From positions 1 through 6,013 of the forward strand of contig CAKUCJ010000082.1 of the NCBI GenBank assembly GCA_934643435.1: a DNA stretch of 6,013 nucleotides, read 5' to 3'. Numbering within the stretch: position 1 is the stretch's first letter; every line of letters begins with the position of its first letter. The notes beneath the pieces are model-generated. The model ran no database searches. It saw only the letters and a program-made list of their open reading frames with translations, and had not been told where the DNA came from. The position numbers and the translations under genes are program-made. The DNA is from an uncultured Collinsella sp. Lineage in GTDB: Bacteria; Actinomycetota; Coriobacteriia; Coriobacteriales; Coriobacteriaceae. Below are positions 1-5,518 of this stretch, in pieces.

Positions 1-995
1 GCGTTGGTTGCCGCGCCCTTACGGATTTGGTCGCCGCAGCACCAGAAGGTGATGCCGCGCGCGGCCTCGGGGTTCGAAATGTCGCGACGCACACGACCGA
101 CCCAGATCAGGTCCTGGTCGGACGTGTCCATCGGCATGGGGAAGCGATCGTGCGCATCCTCGGCAGCCATATCGTCGACCAGCTTGACGCCCGGGGCCGC
201 CGCCAGCGCAGCACGGGCCTCCTCAACCGTAATGTCGCGCTCAAACTCGAGCGTAATGCTCTCGGAGTGCGAGCGCAGCACGGGCACGCGCACGCAAGTG
301 CAGTTCACGCGCAGCTCGGGCAGGTGCATGATCTTGCGGCCCTCGTTCTGCAGCTTCATCTCCTCGGAGGTAAAGCCCTCCTCCTTGACGCCACCAATCT
401 GCGGAATCAGGTTGCTTGCCAGCTGGGCGGCAAACGCGCGCGGCTCGGGAATCTCCTCGCCACGGCCCAGGGCAGCCAGCTGAGCCTCAAGCTCGGCCAT
501 GCCGGGAGCACCGGCTCCCGAAGCCGCCTGATACGTGGACACGATCATACGCTTTACGCCGGCAAGCTGGTGCAGCGGCCAGGTGGGAACCAGGCCGATG
601 ATAGTAGCGCAGTTGGGGTTGGCGATAAGGCCGTGATGCCACTTGATATCGTCGGCGTTGATCTCGGGCACGACCAGCGGCACCTCGGGATCCAGGCGGA
701 AGGCATGGCTGTTGTCGACCACGACGGCGCCGCGCTTGACAGCCTCGGGCAGCAGCTCCTTGGCGATATCGTCGCCAGCGGCACCGAGCACGATGTCGCA
801 GCCCTCAAAGGCCTCGGGGCAAGCCTCCTCAATCACAACCTGCTCGCCGCGGAACTCGACGGTCTTGCCCGCAGAGCGTGCGCTCGCCAGCAGCTTGAGC
901 TTACCGACCGGAAACTCCTGCTCGTTCAGGCACTCGAGCATCTGGGTGCCCACGGCTCCCGTCGCGCCCAAAATAGCAACCGTGTACTGTTTCAT
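1..995 (-). CDS. asd: Aspartate-semialdehyde dehydrogenase, C-terminus cut by window edge
   Basis: This enzyme makes L-aspartate 4-semialdehyde by NADPH-dependent reductive dephosphorylation of aspartyl phosphate, the step after aspartokinase, in the cytosol. The visible 331 residues begin MKQYTVAILGATGAVG, with the Rossmann NADP loop GATGAVG at residues 10-16. The catalytic cysteine is C129 in NPNCATI. Q156 in TYQAASGAG is the expected active-site glutamine. R236 and H243 in CVRVPVLRSH have the same 7-residue spacing as the substrate-binding arginine and catalytic histidine of E. coli Asd. The last visible residues, KGAATN, are a typical near-C-terminal motif, so probably only a short tail is missing. 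The start at 995 is supported by the canonical N-terminus and a purine-rich site (AAAGGGGG) just upstream. It lies downstream of lysC in the same direction, separated by a 173-bp hairpin-rich spacer. The recognition is firm; co-transcription with lysC is inferred. Confidence 0.96.
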   Translation of the reverse strand, partial: MKQYTVAILGATGAVGTQMLECLNEQEFPVGKLKLLASARSAGKTVEFRGEQVVIEEACPEAFEGCDIVLGAAGDDIAKELLPEAVKRGAVVVDNSHAFRLDPEVPLVVPEINADDIKWHHGLIANPNCATIIGLVPTWPLHQLAGVKRMIVSTYQAASGAGAPGMAELEAQLAALGRGEEIPEPRAFAAQLASNLIPQIGGVKEEGFTSEEMKLQNEGRKIMHLPELRVNCTCVRVPVLRSHSESITLEFERDITVEEARAALAAAPGVKLVDDMAAEDAHDRFPMPMDTSDQDLIWVGRVRRDISNPEAARGITFWCCGDQIRKGAATN

Positions 996-1070
996 GCTTC
1001 CCCCTTTAAAGGTTGTGGCTTTGCCCGCATGCCGAGCAGGCTGAATATTCTTGCCCAGTTTATACAAGAA

Positions 1071-1095
1071 CGGGGCGGATACAAAACCCGCCCCG
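1071..1095 (-). terminator. GC-rich hairpin upstream of asd (possible terminator or attenuator stem)
   Basis: CGGGGCGG at 1071-1078 pairs perfectly with CCGCCCCG at 1088-1095 (8 bp, 9-nt loop). Read in the lysC-to-asd direction, the stem is followed by TTCTTGTATAAA, which is only moderately U-rich, so efficient intrinsic termination is uncertain. It lies 75 nt upstream of the asd start and could limit read-through from lysC or act as a leader stem. Confidence 0.45.
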
Positions 1096-1096
1096 C

Positions 1097-1118
1097 CGAA
1101 ACGAAACCGAAACGAAAC
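1097..1118. repeat. 11-bp perfect tandem repeat (CGAAACGAAAC x2)
   Basis: CGAAACGAAAC occurs twice back to back at 1097-1107 and 1108-1118, and each copy is itself built of CGAAA steps. It fills the gap between the two hairpins of the lysC-asd spacer. It may be an unstructured linker between competing stems or simple-sequence slippage. Confidence 0.75.
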
Positions 1119-1163
1119 GCCCCGCAGTAGATTTTTAGGCATGTCCCAAAAATCTACCGGGGC
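1119..1163 (-). terminator. Long hairpin immediately after the lysC stop codon
   Basis: GTAGATTTTT at 1127-1136 pairs perfectly with AAAAATCTAC at 1148-1157. The stem continues outward after a 2-nt bulge (CA, 1125-1126) with GCCCCG at 1119-1124 against CGGGGC at 1158-1163. The result is a 16-bp stem starting 5 nt after the lysC stop. In the lysC direction no clean U-tract follows, only GTTTCGTTTCGG, so it is either an atypical terminator or a 3'-end stabiliser or processing hairpin. The dyad is directly visible; the function is inferred. Confidence 0.55.
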
Positions 1164-1168
1164 GGCCG

Positions 1169-2557
1169 CTACTTTTTGAGCGCGGCCAGGGCAGGCTCGA
1201 GCGGCGCGCTGGGCTCCAGATCGGAGACCTTGACGATGCCGTTCTCGTCCGAGAATGCACGGTAGATGGTCTGGATCGCCAGGTCGAAGTCCTTCTCCTC
1301 CACGCCGATGATGATGTTGATCTCGTCGCAGCTCTGCGAAATCATACGCACGCTCACGCCGGCCTGGCCAAGCATGCCAAACAGGTGGCCGGAGATGCCG
1401 GCACGACCGCGCAGGTTACGGCCGACCGTCGCGATGAGCGCCAGACCCTCGACGACCTCAATCTCGAGCGGCTCGACTTCCTTCTGGATGTCGCCCACGA
1501 GCGAGTACAGCGAATCGTGCACGTCCTCTTCCTGCACCACGGCGCCAAAACGGTCAACACCGGTGGGCATGTGCTCGACGGAGACGTCATAGCGCTCGAA
1601 CACCGAAAGCGCGCGGCGCATAAAGCCGACGCGCGGCTTGGTACGGTCGCGGGCAACGTTGATGGCGACAAAACCGCGCTTGCCGGTCACGCCGGTAATG
1701 ATGGGCTCGGCCTCGCCCTCGTCGGCCGTCTCGCTAATGATGGTGCCGGGGTCCTGCGGCGCGTTGGTGTTCTTGATGACCAGCGGAATACCGGCCTCGC
1801 GCACGGGGAACACGGCCTCCTCGTGCAGAACACTCGCACCCATGTACGAAAGCTCGCGCAGCTCCTCGTAGGTAACGCGGGCGATGGGCTGAGCCTCGGG
1901 CACAATGCGAGGATCGGCAGAATAGAAGCCCGAGACGTCAGTCCAGTTCTCGTACAGGTCGGCGCCCAGGCACTTAGCCAGAATGGCACCGGAGATGTCT
2001 CCGCCGCCACGGTCGAGCAGCTTGATCTGGCCCTCGCGGGTCGCGCCGTAGAAGCCGGGCATGACAAAGCCGCCCTGCTGGCCGTACTCCTGCACCAGCT
2101 CGGAGGTGCGGTTCATGCTGAGCGAACCGTCATGATGGAACGCCACGACCGTCGCCGCATCCAAAAACGGCAGGCCCAGGTACTCGGCCATCAGGCGAGC
2201 GGTAAAGTACTCGCCGCGGCTCACGAGCTCCTCGGTGGAGTAACCGCCCGAGCGGGCGCGCTCGGCAAAGGCCGCAAACTCCTCGCGGATGGGATAGGTG
2301 AGCTCCAGCTCGTCGGCGATATCAAAATAGCGCTGGCCGATATCCTCGAGCAGCTCCTCGCACGAAACGTGATACTTGACGTGCGCGTTGACCAAGTAGA
2401 GCAGGTCGGTCACCTTGGTGTCGCCCTTAAAGCGGCGACCGCAGGCAGAAACCACCACAAAACGGCGGGCAGGGTCGGCGTCGACAATGGCCTTGATCTT
2501 CTTAAAGTGTTCGGCGTCGGCGACCGACGAGCCGCCAAACTTGGCAATCTTAATCAT
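1169..2557 (-). CDS. lysC: Aspartokinase, monofunctional with C-terminal ACT domains
   Basis: It phosphorylates L-aspartate with ATP to 4-aspartyl phosphate, the committed first step to lysine/diaminopimelate, threonine and methionine. The 462-residue protein starts MIKIAKFGGSSVAD. KFGGSS (6-11) is the nucleotide-binding signature, followed by SRGEYFTA (113-120), LDRGGGDISGA (181-191) and WTDVSGFYSADPR (205-217), holding the conserved active-site aspartate D207. A tandem ACT regulatory region occupies roughly 295-440 (GFVAINV..., then LALIATVGRNLRG...). The length fits the single-function AKIII-like class, with no fused homoserine dehydrogenase. An in-frame TAG 21 nt upstream rules out a longer N-terminus. 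The nearest Shine-Dalgarno-like stretch (AGAAAGG, 2571-2577) is about 13 nt from the ATG, rather far. ACT domains imply end-product feedback inhibition; whether by lysine, threonine or both cannot be read here. It is divergent from thrC and upstream of asd. Confidence 0.96.
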   Translation of the reverse strand: MIKIAKFGGSSVADAEHFKKIKAIVDADPARRFVVVSACGRRFKGDTKVTDLLYLVNAHVKYHVSCEELLEDIGQRYFDIADELELTYPIREEFAAFAERARSGGYSTEELVSRGEYFTARLMAEYLGLPFLDAATVVAFHHDGSLSMNRTSELVQEYGQQGGFVMPGFYGATREGQIKLLDRGGGDISGAILAKCLGADLYENWTDVSGFYSADPRIVPEAQPIARVTYEELRELSYMGASVLHEEAVFPVREAGIPLVIKNTNAPQDPGTIISETADEGEAEPIITGVTGKRGFVAINVARDRTKPRVGFMRRALSVFERYDVSVEHMPTGVDRFGAVVQEEDVHDSLYSLVGDIQKEVEPLEIEVVEGLALIATVGRNLRGRAGISGHLFGMLGQAGVSVRMISQSCDEINIIIGVEEKDFDLAIQTIYRAFSDENGIVKVSDLEPSAPLEPALAALKK

Positions 2558-2661
2558 GGGCTTGAGGTTACCTTTCTAAAAAGCCTCTGCGAACCTACTT
2601 TGCGCGCTCTGATACCATGGGTTCACCGATTGGGACCAAGGCATCCGAGGAGCAGTGTTAT
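2558..2661. promoter_or_regulatory. Divergent lysC/thrC control region
   Basis: This 104-bp spacer separates the two divergently read genes and must hold at least part of both leaders and probably both promoters. I see no convincing -35/-10 pair on either strand. The best -10-like element is GATACC at 2611-2616 (plus strand), with only a poor -35 partner. In the lysC transcript, GAGG/CCTC arms and a CTTT-TTAG-AAAG stem could fold around the AAAGG ribosome-binding sequence. The stem is short and the idea is speculative. The spacer is too short for a full lysine riboswitch plus terminator upstream of lysC. Confidence 0.5.
2647..2652 (+). promoter_or_regulatory. thrC ribosome-binding site
   Basis: GAGGAG lies 9 nt before the ATG at 2662. 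It decides the thrC start in favour of 2662 over the in-frame upstream ATG at 2617, which lacks such a site and would add 15 residues before the family-typical YxSTRG N-terminus. Confidence 0.8.
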
Positions 2662-4179
2662 ATGGGAACTTATCATAGTACACGAGGACGCACTTTATCG
2701 TGCTCAAGTAAGGTGGCAATCCGTACCGGCATCGCTCCCGACGGGGGTTTGTTTGTCTCGGACGAGCTGGGCACCCAGCAGCTCGATATCAGCTCGCTTG
2801 CAGATAAATCGTACTTTGAAATCGCTCAAGATGTGTTGGGAATGTTACTGAATGATTACACGGCCGAAGAAATTTCGGCGTGTGTCGACGAGGCATACCG
2901 CGGCACGTTTGCGAGCGAAGAGGTCACGCCGCTCGTCAAACTCGACGCCGCACCGGGCGCCGACGCCCCTCAGACCTATGTGATGGAGCTCTTTGGCGGC
3001 CCCACGAGCGCCTTTAAGGACGTCGCCCTGCAGATGCTCCCCCGCCTGATGGCCCGTACCTCCGCCAAGGATGGCGGCGCCGAGCGCATCATGATCGTCA
3101 CTGCCACGTCGGGCGATACGGGCAAGGCCGCACTCGCCGGTTTTGCCGACGCTCCGGGCACGGGCATCACCGTCTTTTATCCCGAGGGCAAGGTCAGCCG
3201 CGTCCAGAACCTGCAGATGTCCACGCAGGAGGGCGCCAACGTCGCCGTCTGCGGCATCCGTGGCAACTTCGACGACGCCCAGAGCGCCGTCAAGCGCATC
3301 TTTGCCGATAAGGAGCTTGCCGAGCGCCTTGAGGCCGCCGGCACCGTGCTTTCGAGCGCCAACTCCATCAACGTCGGCCGTCTGGTGCCGCAGGTCGTCT
3401 ACTACTTTGCCGCCTATGCGCAGCTGCTGCGCGCCGGCGCTATCGAGGCCGGCGACGCCGTTGAGTTCTGCGTGCCCACCGGCAACTTTGGCGATATACT
3501 GGCCGGCTACTATGCTAAGCGCATGGGCCTGCCCGTCGCCAAGCTCGTCGTGGCGAGCGACAAGAACAACGTGCTCGCCGACTTCTTGACCACCGGCGTC
3601 TACGACCGCAACCGTCCGTTCTTCACGACCATCTCGCCGTCGATGGACATCCTCATTAGCTCCAACCTGGAGCGCATGCTCTACTTCCTGTCCGACGGCG
3701 ACTGCGAACTCGTTGCCGGCCTTATGGAACAGCTTGCCCAGACCGGTCGCTACGAGGTGCCCGCCGAACTGCTGGCAAAGATTCAGAGCGTGTTTGGCTG
3801 CGGCTGGGCCAGCGAGGACGAGGTTCGCGCCGCCATCAAGAGCTGTTGGGACGCCAACGGCTACGTGATCGACCCGCACACCGCCTGTGGCTATCACGTC
3901 TTTGAGCAGGTCGCCCCCGCCGAGGGCGCCAAGGCGCGCGTGCTGCTTTCGACCGCCAGCCCCTACAAGTTCCCGCGCGCCTGCTGCGACGCCCTGGGCC
4001 TCGACGTGCCCGAGGATGACTTTGAGGCTATGCGCGTGCTCGAGCAGGCCACCAACACGGTCGCCCCGGCCCAGCTCGCCGAACTCGAGTCCAAGCCCGT
4101 CCGCTTCGAAGACGTCTGCAACGTCGAAGAGATGGCAAGCTACGTAGAGTCCGCCGCCAAAAAGATGGCCACCAACTAA
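2662..4179 (+). CDS. thrC: Threonine synthase (PLP-dependent)
   Basis: It converts O-phospho-L-homoserine and water to L-threonine and phosphate, the last step of threonine synthesis. The protein has 505 residues from the chosen start. The N-terminus MGTYHSTRGR is the family's opening motif. K119 in GGPTSAFKD is the expected lysine that forms the Schiff base with pyridoxal phosphate. TATSGDTGKA (147-156), SINVGRL (235-241), the phosphate-binding PTGNFGD (272-278), SPSMDILISSNLER (325-338), DPHTACGY (404-411) and LSTASPYKFP (429-438) follow in order. The length matches the long E. coli/yeast type of threonine synthase rather than the shorter Bacillus/plant type. The catalytic set looks intact. 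A terminator-like hairpin follows 12 nt after the stop, so thrB may be only partly co-transcribed. It is divergent from lysC, which suggests shared control of pathway entry and exit. Confidence 0.97.
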   Translation: MGTYHSTRGRTLSCSSKVAIRTGIAPDGGLFVSDELGTQQLDISSLADKSYFEIAQDVLGMLLNDYTAEEISACVDEAYRGTFASEEVTPLVKLDAAPGADAPQTYVMELFGGPTSAFKDVALQMLPRLMARTSAKDGGAERIMIVTATSGDTGKAALAGFADAPGTGITVFYPEGKVSRVQNLQMSTQEGANVAVCGIRGNFDDAQSAVKRIFADKELAERLEAAGTVLSSANSINVGRLVPQVVYYFAAYAQLLRAGAIEAGDAVEFCVPTGNFGDILAGYYAKRMGLPVAKLVVASDKNNVLADFLTTGVYDRNRPFFTTISPSMDILISSNLERMLYFLSDGDCELVAGLMEQLAQTGRYEVPAELLAKIQSVFGCGWASEDEVRAAIKSCWDANGYVIDPHTACGYHVFEQVAPAEGAKARVLLSTASPYKFPRACCDALGLDVPEDDFEAMRVLEQATNTVAPAQLAELESKPVRFEDVCNVEEMASYVESAAKKMATN

Positions 4180-4191
4180 ACCCCTTACAAG

Positions 4192-4220
4192 GCGCCGGCG
4201 TAAGCCGGCGCACCTTCTTT
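4192..4220 (+). terminator. Rho-independent terminator after thrC
   Basis: GCGCCGGC (4192-4199) and GCCGGCGC (4204-4211) form a perfect 8-bp stem with a GTAA tetraloop, followed by the pyrimidine-rich, T-containing stretch ACCTTCTTT. It starts 12 nt after the thrC stop. The tail is not a pure T-run, so some read-through into thrB is plausible. Confidence 0.75.
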
Positions 4221-4238
4221 CATCAGATAACCCCCGGG

Positions 4239-4274
4239 ATGACGACGAACATGCGTGCGGGTCTGGCCGTTTAG
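4239..4274 (+). other. Candidate 11-codon upstream open frame with tandem Thr codons
   Basis: ATG at 4239 opens MTTNMRAGLAV and stops at TAG 4272-4274. It has two consecutive ACG threonine codons, and its last six codons lie inside the left arm of the thrB-leader palindrome. The position upstream of a threonine-pathway gene recalls leader-peptide attenuation (thrL in E. coli). However, there are only two Thr codons and no good Shine-Dalgarno, since GGG directly abuts the ATG. This may be chance. Confidence 0.2.
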
Positions 4275-4368
4275 TTCGTCGCGAGTTCCGCACGAGCCGG
4301 AAAGCACTTAATGTGCTTTCCGAGCGAGCCAGGACTGCCCGAGCAGCGAACTAAACGGCCAGACCCGC
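4257..4368. repeat. Nested palindrome in the thrC-thrB spacer
   Basis: The outer arms 4257-4278 and 4347-4368 are perfect 22-nt inverted repeats (left arm begins GCGGGTCTGGCC). A second hairpin inside pairs CGGAAAGCAC (4298-4307) with GTGCTTTCCG (4313-4322) around a TTAAT loop. A small CTGC-CCGA-GCAG hairpin sits at 4335-4346. The two connecting strands (4279-4297 and 4323-4346) look like partly diverged arms, so the whole may descend from one longer palindrome. The right arm ends 2 nt before the thrB AGGAGG. No T-run follows either stem, so it does not look like a terminator. It could be a leader structure, a palindromic REP/MITE-like repeat or a cruciform. Confidence 0.85.
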
Positions 4369-4370
4369 CC

Positions 4371-4376
4371 AGGAGG
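4371..4376 (+). promoter_or_regulatory. thrB ribosome-binding site
   Basis: A full AGGAGG lies 6 nt before the ATG at 4383. It fixes the thrB start there and rejects the in-frame ATG at 4311, which falls inside the palindrome. It sits 2 nt beyond the end of the 22-bp outer stem, so that stem could influence ribosome access. Confidence 0.9.
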
Positions 4377-4382
4377 ACCCCC

Positions 4383-5264
4383 ATGATCAAAATCACCGTC
4401 CCAGCAACCAGCGCAAACCTAGGCATCGGCTACGACACCCTCGGCATGGCCGTCAGCCTCTACTCGCACTTCACCTTCGAGCGCGCCGACAAGCTCACCA
4501 TCACGGGCTGCCCCGAGGAGTTCCAAAACGAGAACAACCTGGTCTACGTGAGCTTCGTGGATGCACTGGCTGCATGGGGCGAGCCGGCCTTCCCCGTCGC
4601 CATCGACATCCAGACCGACGTGCCCGTCGCCCGCGGCTTGGGCTCCAGCTCCACCTGCGTTGTCGCCGGCATCATGGCAGCCGCCGCGCTGACGGGCCAC
4701 ACCGTCGACCGCGCCGAGCTCGTTCGCATCGCCACCGAGGTCGAGGGCCATCCCGATAACGTCGCCCCCGCCATCCTGGGCGGCGCCGTCTGCTCCTTTA
4801 CGCCGACCGACTCGCTACCCCAGTGCCTGCGCTACGAGGTAAGCGATCGCTTACGTTTTATTACCGTGATTCCGCCCTACGAGGTGCACACCAGCGAGGC
4901 GCGCAAGGTCGTGCCGCAGGAGATTCCGCTCTCCACCGCCGTGTGGCAGATGGGTCGCATCGCCGGCATGACGCGCGGTCTGGAGACCGGCGACCTGGAC
5001 CTGATTGCCGCCGCCAACGACGACCGCATTCAGGAGCCCTATCGTCGCCGCCTGATTCCCGACTACAACGCCGTGCGCGACACCTGCCTCAACGGTGGCG
5101 CCAAGACCATCTGGATTAGTGGCTCGGGCTCAACCCTCATGGCTGTGACCGACGATACCATCGTGGCAAAGTTCCTGCAGGTCAAGTTGCGTGAGCAGTT
5201 CCCCAAGTGCGATACGCATATTCTGACGTGCGACACCGAGGGCGCCCAGATCGAATACCTGTAG
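4383..5264 (+). CDS. thrB: Homoserine kinase (GHMP kinase family)
   Basis: It phosphorylates L-homoserine with ATP to O-phospho-L-homoserine, the substrate of the neighbouring threonine synthase. The product is 293 residues, close to the usual size of about 300. GHMP motif 1 is PATSANLGIGYDTLG (7-21), motif 2 the ATP loop PVARGLGSSS (81-90), then EGHPDNVAPAILGG (121-134), and motif 3 WISGSGSTLMA (244-254). A mild oddity is GIGYD where many homologues have GPGFD; the flanking residues are conserved and I expect activity. The start at 4383 is set by the AGGAGG 6 nt upstream and the canonical N-terminus. It follows thrC in the same direction after a 203-bp spacer with a terminator and a nested palindrome. 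It may therefore have its own promoter or depend on read-through; I could not identify a promoter. It converges with engB. Confidence 0.96.
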   Translation: MIKITVPATSANLGIGYDTLGMAVSLYSHFTFERADKLTITGCPEEFQNENNLVYVSFVDALAAWGEPAFPVAIDIQTDVPVARGLGSSSTCVVAGIMAAAALTGHTVDRAELVRIATEVEGHPDNVAPAILGGAVCSFTPTDSLPQCLRYEVSDRLRFITVIPPYEVHTSEARKVVPQEIPLSTAVWQMGRIAGMTRGLETGDLDLIAAANDDRIQEPYRRRLIPDYNAVRDTCLNGGAKTIWISGSGSTLMAVTDDTIVAKFLQVKLREQFPKCDTHILTCDTEGAQIEYL

Positions 5265-5286
5265 CCGCCGCACCGTACACCCACCG

Positions 5287-5409
5287 GGGAGGCCAGGGGC
5301 TTTGCTCCCAAATCGTCCTCGGACACGGCAGGACCCCCGCTGCGCACTTCGCGCGGCGGGGGTCCTGCCGTCCTGCGGAAAGATTTGGGAGCAAAGCCTC
5401 TGGCCTCCC
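5287..5409. repeat. 123-nt nested palindrome in the thrB-engB spacer
   Basis: The outer arms 5287-5314 and 5382-5409 are 28 nt each and match as inverted repeats at 27 of 28 positions. The one exception (5297 against 5399) would be a G-U pair in plus-strand RNA. Inside, 5326-5340 (CGGCAGGACCCCCGC) pairs perfectly with 5356-5370. Inward of that come a T-G pair and GCGC/GCGC, closing on an ACTTC loop (5346-5350), about 20 bp in all. The 11-nt strands joining the tiers are near-repeats of each other (TCCTCGGA and TCCTGCGGA). It begins 22 nt after the thrB stop and lies 109 nt beyond the engB stop. No T-run flanks it. It may protect convergent 3' ends, block read-through, or be a palindromic repeat element. 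The remainder of the spacer (5410-5518) shows no gene and no clear terminator. Confidence 0.88.
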
Positions 5410-5518
5410 TTACGTTAACTTCGCTGGCTTCGGCTACAGGGACCTACGCTCTGGAAAGTCGCCGGGCTGAGGTTTTGGCCTTTTATTGATAGGGGCTCTT
5501 ACTGGGGTTGAGCACGTC

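Noticed and set aside
1059..1064. TATAAA (minus strand) as a -10 box for asd
   Set aside because: The hexamer is good, but at 16-17 bp spacing only TTTTGT/GTTTTG is available as a -35. Possible, but too weak to list as a feature.
27..1130. Long plus-strand open frame opposite asd
   Set aside because: It is antisense to a clear aspartate-semialdehyde dehydrogenase. Its low-complexity L/H/R/G-rich translation shows no recognisable domain, as expected from GC-rich codon bias.
2617..2661. Upstream ATG giving a 520-residue ThrC
   Set aside because: The GAGGAG at 2647-2652 and the canonical N-terminal motif point to the ATG at 2662.
2558..2661. Lysine riboswitch or T-box in the lysC leader
   Set aside because: The spacer is only 104 bp and shared with thrC. 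I could not find the multi-helix lysine core or a T-box motif.
1385..2851. 488-residue plus-strand open frame opposite lysC
   Set aside because: It is a shadow of lysC that also runs into the start of thrC in the wrong frame. No family motifs are visible.
2845..4293. 482-residue minus-strand open frame opposite thrC
   Set aside because: It is antisense to an intact threonine synthase, with compositionally biased translation and no ribosome-binding site or domain I can support.
4311..4382. Upstream ATG adding 24 residues to ThrB
   Set aside because: It lies in the loop and arm of the palindrome. The added residues resemble no homologue, and a perfect AGGAGG precedes 4383.
5287..5409. Calling the large palindrome a rho-independent terminator or a MITE
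   Set aside because: No T-run follows on either strand, and I see no target-site duplication or second copy in the window, so I describe only the structure.
5410..5518. Terminator or small gene between the palindrome and engB
   Set aside because: There is only a short T-rich patch (GGTTTTGGCCTTTTATT) without a convincing stem, and imperfect TTCGCTGG/CTTCGGCT repeats. Nothing could be supported.
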